A stretch of 64,000 nucleotides of DNA from Streptomyces lucensis JCM 4490 (GCF_014650035.1 NZ_BMUE01000007.1:310001-374000); one strand, 5' to 3'; positions 1 through 8,473 are shown, numbered from the stretch's first letter. The notes: generated from the letters alone by a model not told the origin. Program-made: numbers and translations.

Positions 1-130
1 GTGTTCCGATGGCCTGCACCACCGCCGGATCCTGGTCCGGGTCCTCCCCGCTGATGCGGGGGTGTTCCGCGACGATGCTGGAGCCCTGCCCGGTCTCGGC
101 CGTCCTCCCCGCTGACGCGGGGGTCCCATG
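1..130 (+). CRISPR. 3' end of a type I-E-like CRISPR array
   Basis: The window opens with the last 8 bases of a repeat, then a 32-base spacer (9-40), a 29-base repeat (41-69), a 32-base spacer (70-101) and a final 29-base repeat (102-130). Repeats begin GTCCTCCCCGC and form the hairpin CCCCGC-TGAT/C-GCGGGG, the usual actinobacterial I-E form. The last repeat diverges at its final bases (CCCATG in place of GTTCCG), as expected for the leader-distal end, so the leader and older context lie to the left and transcription is probably rightward. No cas gene is present in the window. Confidence 0.88.
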
Positions 131-306
131 CCGCTGGCTACGCCCCGGGGCTTTGATACACGAGCGAATCCCGATGCCGCCTCGCTCGCCGCGGGTCCCT
201 CCAGGCAAGCAGGGTGGGCGTTTCGCTGAGGTGGGCGTGTCCAAAGACAGCACGGGCAGGATCGTCGACAGCTGCGGACGGTGCACTTTGAGGCAGGTCA
301 GCCGGC

Positions 307-579
307 TTATGCGGGCGGATCGTTGTGCACTTGAAGTTCCTGCCAGCAGCGGTGGACGTACCGCTCAGCCTCGCGTACCGGGGAGGGCACGGCCTTCCCG
401 GACAACGCGGCGGCCGGTCGACGCATCCCGACACCGGACTCCCCAACACGGTGAGCAGGACGGACCGAGCGGATGCCACGGCTGGGGCCACGGTGATGCA
501 GGATTGCCGCCCTGGCGATGAGGATCGCGGCCACCACTGCTGCGGCCGTCAGCGTGGTCGCCGCGTGCTGATCTGACAT
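307..579 (-). CDS. small putative membrane-anchored protein, unknown
   Basis: A 90-residue frame with one N-terminal hydrophobic stretch (about residues 8-27, alanine/valine/isoleucine-rich) followed by a basic, proline- and arginine-rich tail ending in an aromatic charged segment (ERYVHRCWQELQ). A GAAGG sequence lies about 9 bases before the ATG at 579. I do not recognise the family. The surrounding 131-1075 region carries no other credible gene, and three overlapping frames are open here because of the base composition, so this may be a chance frame or the remnant of a plasmid-type small membrane protein. Confidence 0.33.
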   Translation of the reverse strand: MSDQHAATTLTAAAVVAAILIARAAILHHRGPSRGIRSVRPAHRVGESGVGMRRPAAALSGKAVPSPVREAERYVHRCWQELQVHNDPPA

Positions 580-1075
580 TTGTGCAAACCTTCGCGCGCG
601 CTGGGGAATGGGATGCCGGGCGTCGCAAGGCAGCCGTCCGGCTCCCCGCGGGTACCCCGGACGAACCAGTTCAGTTCAGCAAACCCAGCCGTCCCCTCCG
701 GGGAATGATCCTCGCCTCCCCAGCCTGCGCCTGCAGGCGCTGGCGGACGGGCCGCAGGTCACGGTCGGGCTGTCTCCGTTGGGGCGGGCGACCTCGGCTT
801 GGGACGGGCGAACTCGTTGGCATCGCGTACGGGGCAGGCAGACGACGGGGGACGTACCTGCCTGCCCCTTGCACGCGACTGCTCGCTCACAACTTGGGGG
901 ACGGGCGAGCGTCACGGGACCCACGGGTCCTAGGTCCGCCCCGTGCAGCGCCGATCGGTCCGGCAATGTCACAGCCCCACCTGGAAGACAGCCGTGGCCG
1001 GGTGCCCGCGCCGCATCCCGCTACCGGCCCGCTCGCGTGAATGTCCCGTATAGGTTGTCCGCCCGGCGGGGGCGC
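580..1075. other. gene-poor stretch with one hairpin
   Basis: Nothing convincing is encoded here. Several overlapping frames stay open only through high GC; none resembles a known family. The only structure seen is the hairpin at 831-868. Confidence 0.5.
831..868. terminator. 11-bp stem hairpin
   Basis: GGGGCAGGCAG at 831-841 is the exact reverse complement of CTGCCTGCCCC at 858-868, with a 16-base loop. There is no U-tract, as usual for Streptomyces terminators. No gene clearly ends beside it. Confidence 0.35.
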
Positions 1076-1088
1076 TAAGGCGTGTCCG
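1076..1088 (+). repeat. 13-bp arm of a long-range inverted repeat (left)
   Basis: TAAGGCGTGTCCG at 1076-1088 is the exact reverse complement of 2522-2534. It starts at the probable left end of the IS5 remnant, so it may be an IS terminus; together the arms bracket the remnant and the luciferase-like gene. Confidence 0.5.
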
Positions 1089-1436
1089 ACGGGTCGCGTG
1101 ACGGAGCTCTGCTGGTGTCGTTCCAGTCGGCGTGGGACGAGGTGATCTGTCGGATCGGGAGTGGCTCGTCTTGAGTCGCACTTACCGAAGAACACGGGGC
1201 GGGCGGTGGGCGTGTCACCGCAAGGTGATCAACGGCGGGCCAACCGCCAACGACGTGGAAGCCGCGGCGGCCGGCCCACCGGCTTCGACCGGCCCCGCTA
1301 TGCCCGCAGGAACGAAGTCGAGCGAACCATCAACGCACTCAAGGGCTTCCGGGCCATAGCAACCAGGTACGACAAGAGGGCGTACGTCTTCCAGGGCACG
1401 GTCACCCTCGCCGCGATCCGGCTCTGGCTGCGGTGA
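1079..1436 (+). pseudogene. IS5-family (IS427-like) transposase, internally deleted
   Basis: The N-terminal signature GRGDLSDREWLVL (from 1132) and the C-terminal signature GGRPTGFDRPRYARRN-VER-TINALKGFR-IATRYDKRAY (to the stop at 1436) are both typical of IS427-group transposases, but they lie only about 100 bases apart and in different frames. The middle of the gene, with the first two catalytic aspartates, has been deleted. The sequence GGCGTGTCCGACGGGTC at 1079 looks like a terminal inverted repeat of this kind of element. The element is not functional. Confidence 0.75.
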
Positions 1437-1453
1437 CGAGGGACGGTCAGTCC

Positions 1454-2299
1454 CTAGAAGAGGGTGTCGGCAATGCGGTCAATCTGGTCGATGTCTGGGG
1501 ACCAGCAATAGAGCATGACTTCGTCGGCGCCGATGCCGATGAAGTCATCGACCGCCCTACGAATCGTCTCCGGCGTGGTGAGAAGACCATCGGCCACGTG
1601 CTCGGCGCGGCCGCTGAACTCGTAGTAGTCACGGATATTGCGTCGGGCTTGCTCGACGGTGCTCTCCGGGCCGAGTGCGACGTTGGCCTGAGCCACCAGG
1701 CGCGGCCGGCCAGAGCGGTCGTGCTTATCCCAGACCGCCTCCACGTTGCGGAACAGTCCGGCCATGAACTGCGGTGGCAGCGCCGCGCCGAGGAAGCCGT
1801 CGCCGAACCGGCCGACACGTTCGATCGCTGCTGGGGCGAAGCCGCCGAACAGCACCTCCGGGCCACTGGGCGTCATGGGCGCGGGACCGATCGGTCCGAC
1901 GCCTTCGCCATACGGCTCGCCGCGCCAGGCCCGGCGCAGTAGGGGCATCTGCTCATCGAGGCGGCGCCCCCGGCGTCGGATGTCGATGCCCGCGGCCAGG
2001 CAGTCATCTTCGCGACCGCCGATGCCGAGCGTGAACCGACCACCGGACAGTCGGTCGAGGGTCGCGGTCTGCTTGGCGAGCATCGCTGTGTTGTGGACGG
2101 GCGCGATCAGAACTTCGGTTTGAAGGCGGATGCGCGAAGTGACGCCGGCGAGCGCGGCAAGGGTGATGAGGGGCTCAGGATTGTCGAAGACAAGCCGGTC
2201 GAGCAGGCCGAGCGTACTGAAGGGGCCGACGTCAGCGCGCTGGGCCCAGGTCAGCAGCAGGGCAGGATCATCGATAGGGAGACCGAGACCGATCTTCAT
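1454..2299 (-). CDS. luciferase-like (LLM-class) flavin-dependent oxidoreductase
   Basis: A 281-residue protein of the bacterial luciferase-like monooxygenase superfamily, which uses reduced FMN or F420 in a TIM barrel. Family traits seen: N-terminal MKIGLGLPI, the substrate-pocket region TLGLLDRLVFDNPEPL, the conserved barrel strand RIRLQTEVLIAP with NTAMLAKQTATLD, and the LSGGRFTLGIGGRED segment near the flavin site. The ATG at 2299 is preferred over one seven codons upstream because GGAGG lies 7 bases before it. The protein is close to full length for the short LLM subgroup. The substrate cannot be read from sequence. The gene is isolated, flanked by an IS5 remnant on one side and a matching inverted repeat on the other, which suggests it may have moved. 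Confidence 0.85.
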   Translation of the reverse strand: MKIGLGLPIDDPALLLTWAQRADVGPFSTLGLLDRLVFDNPEPLITLAALAGVTSRIRLQTEVLIAPVHNTAMLAKQTATLDRLSGGRFTLGIGGREDDCLAAGIDIRRRGRRLDEQMPLLRRAWRGEPYGEGVGPIGPAPMTPSGPEVLFGGFAPAAIERVGRFGDGFLGAALPPQFMAGLFRNVEAVWDKHDRSGRPRLVAQANVALGPESTVEQARRNIRDYYEFSGRAEHVADGLLTTPETIRRAVDDFIGIGADEVMLYCWSPDIDQIDRIADTLF

Positions 2300-2521
2300 G
2301 AGGAAACCTCCGGAGGGCACACAGAATCAGGTGCCGCCCCTCCGTGGCTCCGCGCTGCTGTGCGCGGGCGTGCTCCCGTTCTGCGGCTACGTTTCCAGAG
2401 AGCGTGATCTTTAGAGTGCAGCGACCATATCGCGCTCGGCCGAGCCTGAGCAACAACCGCTCCGCACACGCAGATACAGACCGACGGCAACATGACAAGG
2501 CTTTGCGCCCAACCGACCGAC

Positions 2522-2534
2522 CGGACACGCCTTA
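2522..2534 (-). repeat. 13-bp arm of a long-range inverted repeat (right)
   Basis: CGGACACGCCTTA at 2522-2534 matches 1076-1088 in inverted orientation. It lies between the luciferase-like gene and the marR gene and may be a stray IS end. Confidence 0.5.
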
Positions 2535-2552
2535 AATCGATTGCCTGGTGCG

Positions 2553-2993
2553 TCACTTCGCGATGAGGCCCGTCGCGGCGGCGATCCGGCCAAGGGTGTG
2601 GCGCAGGGCCGCTGCTTCGGCGGGGCTGATCGCCGCCAGCAGCTCCTCGTCGTTCTGCCGCGCCAGTGAGAGCGTCTGATGTCGCAGCTCGCGGCCGGTC
2701 GGCGTCAGTTCGATGAGCTGACGTCGACGGTCCGCGGCATCGCGTACCCGTCGTATGGCATCGAGTTGCTCAAGCTCGTCGAGCATGTCGACGACCACGC
2801 TGGCGGTCACGCCGATGGCCTTGGCCAGTTCCAGCTGCGCCAGGGGCCCGCCGGACAGGAGTTCCAGGACGGCGCAGTGCCGGGGGCGCAACCCGAGGGG
2901 GGCCAGCCGACCTGCGAACCGCACGTTCACCTGTTGGCCCAGCTTGCCCAGCAAGAAACCGACCGTGTCGGTCAAAGACTCTTCCGCTGCCAC
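2553..2993 (-). CDS. MarR-family transcriptional regulator
   Basis: A 146-residue winged-helix repressor-type protein. It shows the MarR core: helix-turn-helix around LAQLELAKAIGVTASVVVDMLDELE, then the wing motif RVRDAADRRRQLIELTPTGREL (DxRxxxLxLTxxG), and terminal helices for dimerisation. It starts with GTG at 2993. It is divergent from the membrane-protein gene at 3017 with only 23 bases between the starts, and that gap plus the first codons hold palindromes, so the two genes are probably a regulator-target pair. The ligand is unknown. Confidence 0.9.
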   Translation of the reverse strand: MAAEESLTDTVGFLLGKLGQQVNVRFAGRLAPLGLRPRHCAVLELLSGGPLAQLELAKAIGVTASVVVDMLDELEQLDAIRRVRDAADRRRQLIELTPTGRELRHQTLSLARQNDEELLAAISPAEAAALRHTLGRIAAATGLIAK

Positions 2994-3003
2994 ATCGCCA
3001 ATG

Positions 3004-3040
3004 TTAGCCTAGGCATATGATTCGGTCGCCGAATGATATG
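3004..3040. promoter_or_regulatory. probable MarR operators in the divergent promoter
   Basis: Two palindromes lie side by side. GCCTAGGC is centred in TTAGCCTAGGCAT at 3004-3016. CATATGATTCGG at 3014-3025 pairs 11 of 12 with 3029-3040 around a TCG centre. The second overlaps the 5' end of the membrane-protein gene. MarR proteins bind palindromes of this size, usually in such divergent gaps. Confidence 0.6.
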
Positions 3041-3436
3041 GCTCCCTCGGTAAGTGTCCGTCGGTTCGGCGGGCTCGTTGCGCTCCTCACTGTGGTCTCG
3101 TCCGGCTACTTCACCGTAGCCAGCCTGGTTGACCCTGGCGGCCTGGTGGCTGGAGGCGACGAGGCTGCGCCCAGGACGTACGCGGCCTACATGGCGGCCC
3201 GCAGCATCGTCTTGCTCGGTGGACTGGTCTGGCTGCTGGCCGTACGCGCCTGGCGTTCCCTCGGCCTGCTGCTCGCGCTGAACGGCGCGGTCCAGATCGT
3301 CGACGCAGTGATCGGCGCTGTCCATCAGCAGGCCCCCCAGACCATCGGTCCCCTGCTGTTCGCCGCAGCCCTGCTGACAGCGGCCCGACTGCTCGGGGTC
3401 CGCGCCCGGCCTCTGGGACGGATCCGACCAACCTGA
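3017..3436 (+). CDS. small four-helix membrane protein, MarR-controlled
   Basis: A 139-residue protein with about four membrane segments: roughly residues 16-38, 57-74, 80-100 and 112-128. The composition resembles small DUF4267/DoxX-like integral proteins, but no catalytic motif is visible, so the function is unknown. The start is uncertain: ATG 3017 gives 139 residues, ATG 3038 gives 132; neither has a clear ribosome-binding site and a leaderless mRNA is possible. The palindrome at 3014-3040 covers both candidate starts. It is divergent from the MarR gene and probably its target. Confidence 0.7.
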   Translation: MIRSPNDMAPSVSVRRFGGLVALLTVVSSGYFTVASLVDPGGLVAGGDEAAPRTYAAYMAARSIVLLGGLVWLLAVRAWRSLGLLLALNGAVQIVDAVIGAVHQQAPQTIGPLLFAAALLTAARLLGVRARPLGRIRPT

Positions 3437-3496
3437 GGGGAAGTCAGCCATAACACCACGTCATCCCGAAGGTCCACACGGCGAAAAGGAGAAAAC

Positions 3497-3985
3497 CTGC
3501 GCAACAAGAGATGGCTGACCGTCCTCTTGGTGACGCTTGCCGCCGTGACACAGCAGGTGGCCATAGCAGGGGACGCCACGGCGGCTTCCTCATACGTCCT
3601 GCGTGGCTGGAAGAACGTGGCCACCGGCTACTGCCTGGACAGCAACGCCGCTGGAGACGTCTACACACGGCCCTGTAGCAGTGGGGTGAACAACTTCCAG
3701 AGGTGGAAGGTCTCCCTCACGGGCGCAGTTGAGGACTACAGGTTCTTCGAGCTGCAGAACTACGCTACAGGACTGTGCCTGGAGAGCAACGCGTGGAACG
3801 CGGTCTACACCCACGCTTGCACGAGGGGGAATAACCAAACCTGGGTCTCTCGGAAACTGGACCACGGCTATATCTTCACCAACAACGCGACCAGCAAGGT
3901 CCTGGACAGCAACGCGGACCAAAAGGTGTACACCCACGGTTACAACGCGGGCAACTTCCAGCAGTGGATCTCTCTCAACTACTGA
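3497..3985 (+). CDS. secreted ricin-type beta-trefoil lectin-like protein
   Basis: A 162-residue exported protein. The first ~25 residues (RNKRWLTVLLVTLAA...) form a typical signal peptide with a positive N-region and alanine-rich cleavage zone. The rest is a single ricin-B-like trefoil with three repeats, each with a GYCLDSN/GLCLESN/KVLDSN strand and a QxW-type motif (FQRW, NQTW, FQQW). Two Cys pairs (GYC...RPC, GLC...HAC) fit extracellular disulfides. No catalytic domain is attached, so it is probably a carbohydrate-binding protein. The signal peptide is complete only if translation begins at CTG 3497; AAGGAG lies 5 bases before it, while the next TTG (3527) would remove the basic N-region. 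Confidence 0.78.
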   Translation: MRNKRWLTVLLVTLAAVTQQVAIAGDATAASSYVLRGWKNVATGYCLDSNAAGDVYTRPCSSGVNNFQRWKVSLTGAVEDYRFFELQNYATGLCLESNAWNAVYTHACTRGNNQTWVSRKLDHGYIFTNNATSKVLDSNADQKVYTHGYNAGNFQQWISLNY

Positions 3986-4429
3986 GCCGCATTCGGGCAG
4001 GGCGTGACTGGATTACGCACACCGCCTCGCCCGAACCGCCCACCACGCATCTGACGCGTGCACTGATACCAGCTCCAGCCCAGCTTGCCGGATGCAGGTT
4101 GTAGTCGGAAGCTGAGTGGACTGGCAGGGCTGCGCCACGGTCCACTCAGCCACGGACACCATCCGCAGCGGACTCCCAAGGCCCCGACAGTGGTCGGGCT
4201 CAGGCATCTGCGGGCCGCCCGGGCGGTGGCCTCGCGGAAGGTCGGCGACAGCGCCGCCCGCCGCCGGACGATCCGGCCCGTGTGTAACTGGCCGTTCCCT
4301 AACCGGCCGTGTGGTCGGTGAAGTTCGAACAAGGGACTGGTCCGGGTGAGTCTGCCGGTGCGGATGCATGGAAGAAGGGCCTCTTGGTAGCTCGCGGATG
4401 TCGAGTCCAGCGAGGAGCAAGAGGCCCTG
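3986..4429. other. intergenic, no supported gene
   Basis: Several overlapping frames are open on both strands but none resembles a protein family. A 10-bp inverted repeat (GGGCCTCTTG at 4377-4386 with CAAGAGGCCC at 4418-4427, 31-base spacer) lies just before the IS5 transposase and may belong to the IS end or to a terminator. Confidence 0.5.
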
Positions 4430-4555
4430 TTGTCGAAGTGTTGCGTGGTCACGGTTACCGGGTCCAGTCCGTCCACTCCTGGGTGTGACTGTCTCGCCCA
4501 TAGGTTCGGGAACGCGGCCGACCGGCCGGGGCGTCGGCCCCGGTACGGCTCGGAC

Positions 4556-5371
4556 ATGAGCGATGCCGAGTGGGCAGCTGTACGGGACCTGCTGCCGGTG
4601 CCGGGATGGCTGGCCGGCCGGAGCGGACGCCCGGAGGGCTACTGCCACCGGCAGATGATCGACGCGATCCGCTACCTCGTCGACAACGGCATCAAGTGGC
4701 GGGCGATGCCGTCCGACTTCCCACCCTGGCCGCGGGTGTATGCCTTCTTCACCCGCTGGGGGGATGCGGGACTCGTGGCCGAGCTGCACGACCGGCTACG
4801 CGAGGCCGTCCGCCGCGCCGAGGACCGTGACCAGGAGCCGAGCGCGGCTGTCATCGACTCGCAGTCGGTGAAGGCGGACGCCACCGTCGCGCTCACTTCA
4901 CGGGGCTTTGACGCTGGGAAGAAGATCAACGGACGCAAGCGGCACCTGCTCACTGACACGCTCGGGCTGCTGCTGGCCGTGCTGGTCACGCCGGCGTCGA
5001 CCACCGACCGCGACGCCGCCCGGATCCTGCTGTCGGCGGCCAAGGGCCGCTTCGGGCAGCTGTCACGAGTGTGGGCCGACGGCGGATACACCGGCCATCT
5101 CGGCGACTGGAGTGCGGCACAGCTCCAAGTCGTCCTGGACATCGTCCGCCGCAGCGACGACACCGGCGGCTTCCAGGTCCTGCCCCGCCGCTGGGTCGTG
5201 GAGAGATCTTTCGCCTGGTGCCTGCGCAGCCGGCGTCTGGTCCGGGACTACGAACGCCGCACCGACACCAGCGAAGCCGTCATCCTGTGGTCGATGACCA
5301 TGCTCATGAGCCGCCGCCTGGCCGTCCGCCGCCAGCAGTGTCCTGCTCCGCCAGCGACAGAGGCAGCGTGA
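4556..5371 (+). CDS. IS5-family transposase, apparently intact
   Basis: A DDE transposase of about 271 residues from the ATG at 4556 (MSDAEWAAVRDLLP). The reading frame stays open back to a TTG at 4430, and RRPRYGSD just before the ATG looks family-like, so the true start may be upstream. The DDE triad is present: D in AVIDSQSVKADATV, D in VWADGGYTG, E in RRWVVERSFAW. The N-terminal helix-turn-helix region GYCHRQMIDAIRYLVDNGIKWRAMP is conserved. The 3' end overlaps the opposite-strand gene at 5304-5714, so the insertion probably cut that gene. No frameshift is seen. Confidence 0.88.
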   Translation: MSDAEWAAVRDLLPVPGWLAGRSGRPEGYCHRQMIDAIRYLVDNGIKWRAMPSDFPPWPRVYAFFTRWGDAGLVAELHDRLREAVRRAEDRDQEPSAAVIDSQSVKADATVALTSRGFDAGKKINGRKRHLLTDTLGLLLAVLVTPASTTDRDAARILLSAAKGRFGQLSRVWADGGYTGHLGDWSAAQLQVVLDIVRRSDDTGGFQVLPRRWVVERSFAWCLRSRRLVRDYERRTDTSEAVILWSMTMLMSRRLAVRRQQCPAPPATEAA

Positions 5372-5714
5372 ACCTGCCCGGCTTCGCCTCGACCAGCCAG
5401 CCCCGTTCCACCAGCCGCTTCAGCCGGGCCCTGGCGCCTTCGACGCGGGAGGCGGACGCACTGTCCCAGCCCAGCACCACCGCCGGCCGCCGGGCACCCA
5501 GCCCGTCGCCACCCGCATCGGCCGCCGCGGCCATCAACGCCTGGTAGTCCGGCGACAGCTCCTGCACCTCGGTTGCGTTCTGCCGGTGCGGCACCGCCCG
5601 GCGCGGTCCGGCCCGCTTCCTCCGCGGCAACTCGTCGGCCACGTCGGTGGGTGCGTTCTCTTCGGCCAGAGCCTCCAGATACTGCTCCAGGCCGATCACC
5701 CGGCGCCGGTGCAC
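5304..5714 (-). CDS. hypothetical protein with C-terminal winged-helix-like region, probably cut by IS5
   Basis: A 136-residue frame. The N-terminal part (LEQYLEALAEENAP...) looks helical; the middle is charged with an RRKRAGPRR cluster; the C-terminal part (RVEGARARLKRLVERGWLVEAKPGRFTLP) reads like a winged helix-turn-helix with a short wing. Its last ~20 codons overlap the 3' end of the IS5 transposase on the other strand, so the natural C-terminus may have been replaced by IS sequence, and the N-terminus may also be missing. I cannot name the family. Confidence 0.5.
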   Translation of the reverse strand: MHRRRVIGLEQYLEALAEENAPTDVADELPRRKRAGPRRAVPHRQNATEVQELSPDYQALMAAAADAGGDGLGARRPAVVLGWDSASASRVEGARARLKRLVERGWLVEAKPGRFTLPLSLAEQDTAGGGRPGGGS

Positions 5715-5765
5715 CTCTTACTGAAGCGCCCGTACAGGCCACTACTGCACCCCGCGCTCGCGGTC

Positions 5766-6137
5766 GCCGTGCAATGACCCTCGCGGTGAACGTGCCGTCG
5801 GCGTACGCCGAGGCGACTGTCAGCCTCACCTACGGGGCCCCGGATCTTTCCGACGCGGGGACACAACCCGGACGTGGTCGCTGACCAACGGCGAGGAGCC
5901 GTCCGATCAGGTCATTCTGACCCACGATCTGCAGCCCGGGCACTCCGGACGGTCAAGGTCTCAGCACCCTGCACCTCGGCAGGTGACACCGTTAAGTGCG
6001 CCTACGGCACTCTGCAGCCCGGCGAGAGCCGCACCGGCTCGATCGTGGCCGAGGCCCCCGTAGACGCGACCGGACCGGTGCCTGTCGTCGGCTGGGCGGG
6101 GCCGGGTAGCGGTGGGTGTGGGCGAGGCGGCAGGTGA
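5766..6137 (+). pseudogene. remnant of a DUF11/Ig-like repeat surface protein
   Basis: Short pieces in two frames have the beta-sandwich pattern of DUF11-type repeats: MTLAVNVPSAYAEATVSLTY near 5773-5840, and TVKVSAPCTSAGDTVKCAYG followed by LQPGESRTGSIV near 5950-6060. The cysteine pair and the L-x-PGES turn are characteristic. Stops and a frame change separate the pieces, so this is a decayed fragment. The 6138-6343 stretch after it holds nothing recognisable. Confidence 0.45.
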
Positions 6138-6343
6138 GTCCGACGTGAAGAAACAGGGGCCGCCCTCGCCCTCGGCGCCGTCGAAGATCCAAAGCCCCCG
6201 CCGGTACGGGACCCGAGCGGACGCCGGCAGCTCACCAAGGTAGACAGACCGCTGATCCTCATCGGGCGGACCAGCGGCCGGTTCGCTCGGCAACGGCAGG
6301 TGCTGGCGGGGGTCATCCGGTGCGCAGTGTTGCGCGAGGGCCG

Positions 6344-7688
6344 TCAGCGCTGCGGCGTGGTGCCTGGCCGGAACGTCACATACGAGCTGTAAGAGAATCC
6401 GCCCCCGCTGACCGTGTTACCCGTGACCGCGACATCGCTCACCGGCGACACGAATCCGACGGTGTCCGCGGCCACACGGACCGCGTTGCGCTGAGCCCCT
6501 GAGCTGCCTGCCGCCACCGTCACCTGGTTGTCCACGATGTCGACTCCCGAGATTGGGTTCGGACCCACCGGGACCGGCGACTCGCCGACCGTCTTCCCTG
6601 TGAGAGAGCTGACGTAGATGCCACCACAACTCTTGTTGATCGTGTTGCCGCGGACGGTGATGCTCGTGGTGTTCATCGCGCCGATGGCGTCCCACTTGGC
6701 GTTGTCCACGACATTGCCCTCGATCAGGACGCGGGCGTGTACCTGACCGACCTTCTCGCCGCCGGTGTGGGAGCCGACCAGCTTCGCCCAGGCGGGCTGG
6801 GAACCGGACGCACCCGCGTAGTTGCGCAATACCTGCACGTCCACGGTCGGTGTGCCGTCGCTTGCGCCGGCCCAGGTGTTACCGGAAAGGGGCAAGTCGA
6901 GCTGGACCGCCTCGCCGTGCCACAGACCCTGCGTCGGATCCTCGACCCAGCCCTTGAAGAAGCAATCCCGGACCACGCCCCGACGCACGGCGTTGAGCTC
7001 GACCGCGTGCCACCACTTGACGTTCCAGACCGTCACACCTTCGACTTCGACGTCTTGAGTATGGACGAACGTCAGCACGTTCATGGGCGGGGCCTTGTCG
7101 GCACGGGCCCGAGTTGCGCCGGAGTCCTCCCACACCCATGCGGAGATGGGATCCCACTCTCCGCCCTTGACCATGATGTTGCCAGGCGCCGAGTAGCCCG
7201 TCGTGGCGGAGCTGGGAACGTGGTTGATCAGCATGGTGGCGGCCTTGGCGCCACTGACAGCGGGCGCGGCGAACTTGCCCTGTTCATCAGTTTCGTACAC
7301 AGGACTGGGCGAGTGCTGGTTCTTGCAGTCCAGCGTGTAGTCCTTGATGGTGGTACTGAACTTGGCGACGAATCGGGCACCGGTCGCATCCAAAACCGTG
7401 TTGCCACCGATGACCAGGGTGTCGAGCAGCGTGTAGGTGGGGACGCCCTCGTAGCCGGCCTTCACGATGATCCGGCCCTTGCTGTCGACGCCGTCCGGCC
7501 CGGCAACGCCCGCCGCCGCATTGTCCAGCGCCTTGCGCAGAGCAGTGACGTGGGCCGCCTCACCCGAAACGGACGGGTTGATGCCCGCGGAGGCCGGCGC
7601 CGCCGATGCCAGACCCCCCCCCCACGACAGCGGCGGCACCGACCACCACTCCGCCGCGCAGCAACCCTCGGCGACTGATCCCTGCCAT
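6344..7688 (-). pseudogene. Tat-exported parallel beta-helix protein, frameshifted at a G10 tract
   Basis: The true start is ATG 7688, giving a twin-arginine signal (MAGISRRGLLRGG, then an alanine/valine-rich core). The mature part (about 420 residues, from ASAGINPSVSG) is a right-handed beta-helix / pectin-lyase-fold protein: repeated VxGNT/IxGNTI turns such as VIGGNTVLDATGA, VLIEGNVVDNAKW and ITVRGNTINKSCGG, the asparagine-ladder pattern. Signal and mature part are in different frames, separated by a run of ten G on the coding strand (7614-7623 on +). Nine G would join them exactly with an AxA-type cleavage site. The frameshift may be a sequencing slip, a mutation, or phase variation. The substrate is unknown; the fold is shared by polysaccharide lyases and glycosidases. 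Confidence 0.72.
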
Positions 7689-7780
7689 ATCCGCCCCCAG
7701 CTCTCGATACCGGCTACCCCAACTGAACAGCCGTGTGATGACCCTACGGCACCGGTCCAAACCTTCACGAAATTTCGCCA

Positions 7781-8335
7781 TCACCGCATGATCCTCGTCC
7801 TTTTCCCTCGAACTCTGGGTCTTTCGAACGGGTCCAGGACCGGTACGGCGCCAGCGCACCCCCTCGGCCAGCAGGACCCGGCGGACCTGCCTGCGACCAA
7901 TCCGGATGCCCAGCCGCATCGCCTCAGCGGCCAGCGCGTCGAGAATCCACTCCGGTGGCCCGGCCTCGTCCGCCGCGGCAAGGTCGCCGCCCGCCTGCAC
8001 CGTCAGGCGCCCCAGTGCAGGCTCTCTGACAGGCCGATGATCTGAGAGCGTTCCGCCTCGGAGATCCGTCGCTTGCGGCCCTGACCGCCCAGGTCTTCCA
8101 GCCCGCCCAGGCCCATGAGGTTGAAGCGGTGCAGCCAGCGGCGGACCGTCTTGGGACCGCACCTCAACTCGTCTGACATGACAGGCACGCGCTGTCCAGA
8201 CCAGCTCAGCTCAGCTCAACCGTCCGTGCTCATGACCAGATCGCGAGGCGCCTTGCGCGCTCGTGCCAGTCGATGCACGAGTTGTTCCTCGTTCTCGTCA
8301 CGGCTCGGCCGTGCCCGTAACACCACCGTCCAGCA
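7781..8335 (-). pseudogene. IS630-family transposase N-terminal half, frameshifted
   Basis: Three frames together give the N-terminal helix-turn-helix half of an IS630 transposase: LRARPSRDENEEQLVHRLAR (about 8320-8225), MSDELRCGPKTVRRWLHRFN with GLGGLEDLGGQGRKRRIS (8175-8050), and PEWILDALAAEAMRLGIRIG with RRQVRRVLLAEGVRWRRT (7990-7860). The DDE catalytic half is absent. It lies directly upstream of the Tat beta-helix gene on the same strand, so it could have displaced that gene's promoter. Confidence 0.72.
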
Positions 8336-8473
8336 CCCGCCCCCGAGCAGCCGAACTGCCCCGCCACCAGGACATATACCCAGTGAAAGAGGAATCCAGC
8401 ACTAGATGATCGACTCCAGGGGTTGCTGATCTCTGGTCGTGACATTTGAACTGAGTAGGCGCAGAATCGGCTC

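Noticed and set aside
138..1078. Several overlapping open frames on both strands between the CRISPR array and the first IS remnant
   Set aside because: High GC keeps many frames open; residues are arginine/proline-rich with no family likeness, and the frames overlap antisense.
4377..4427. 10-bp inverted repeat with a 31-base spacer considered as a riboswitch or attenuator
   Set aside because: The long spacer and position next to an IS suggest an IS-associated repeat; no leader peptide or known aptamer core was seen.
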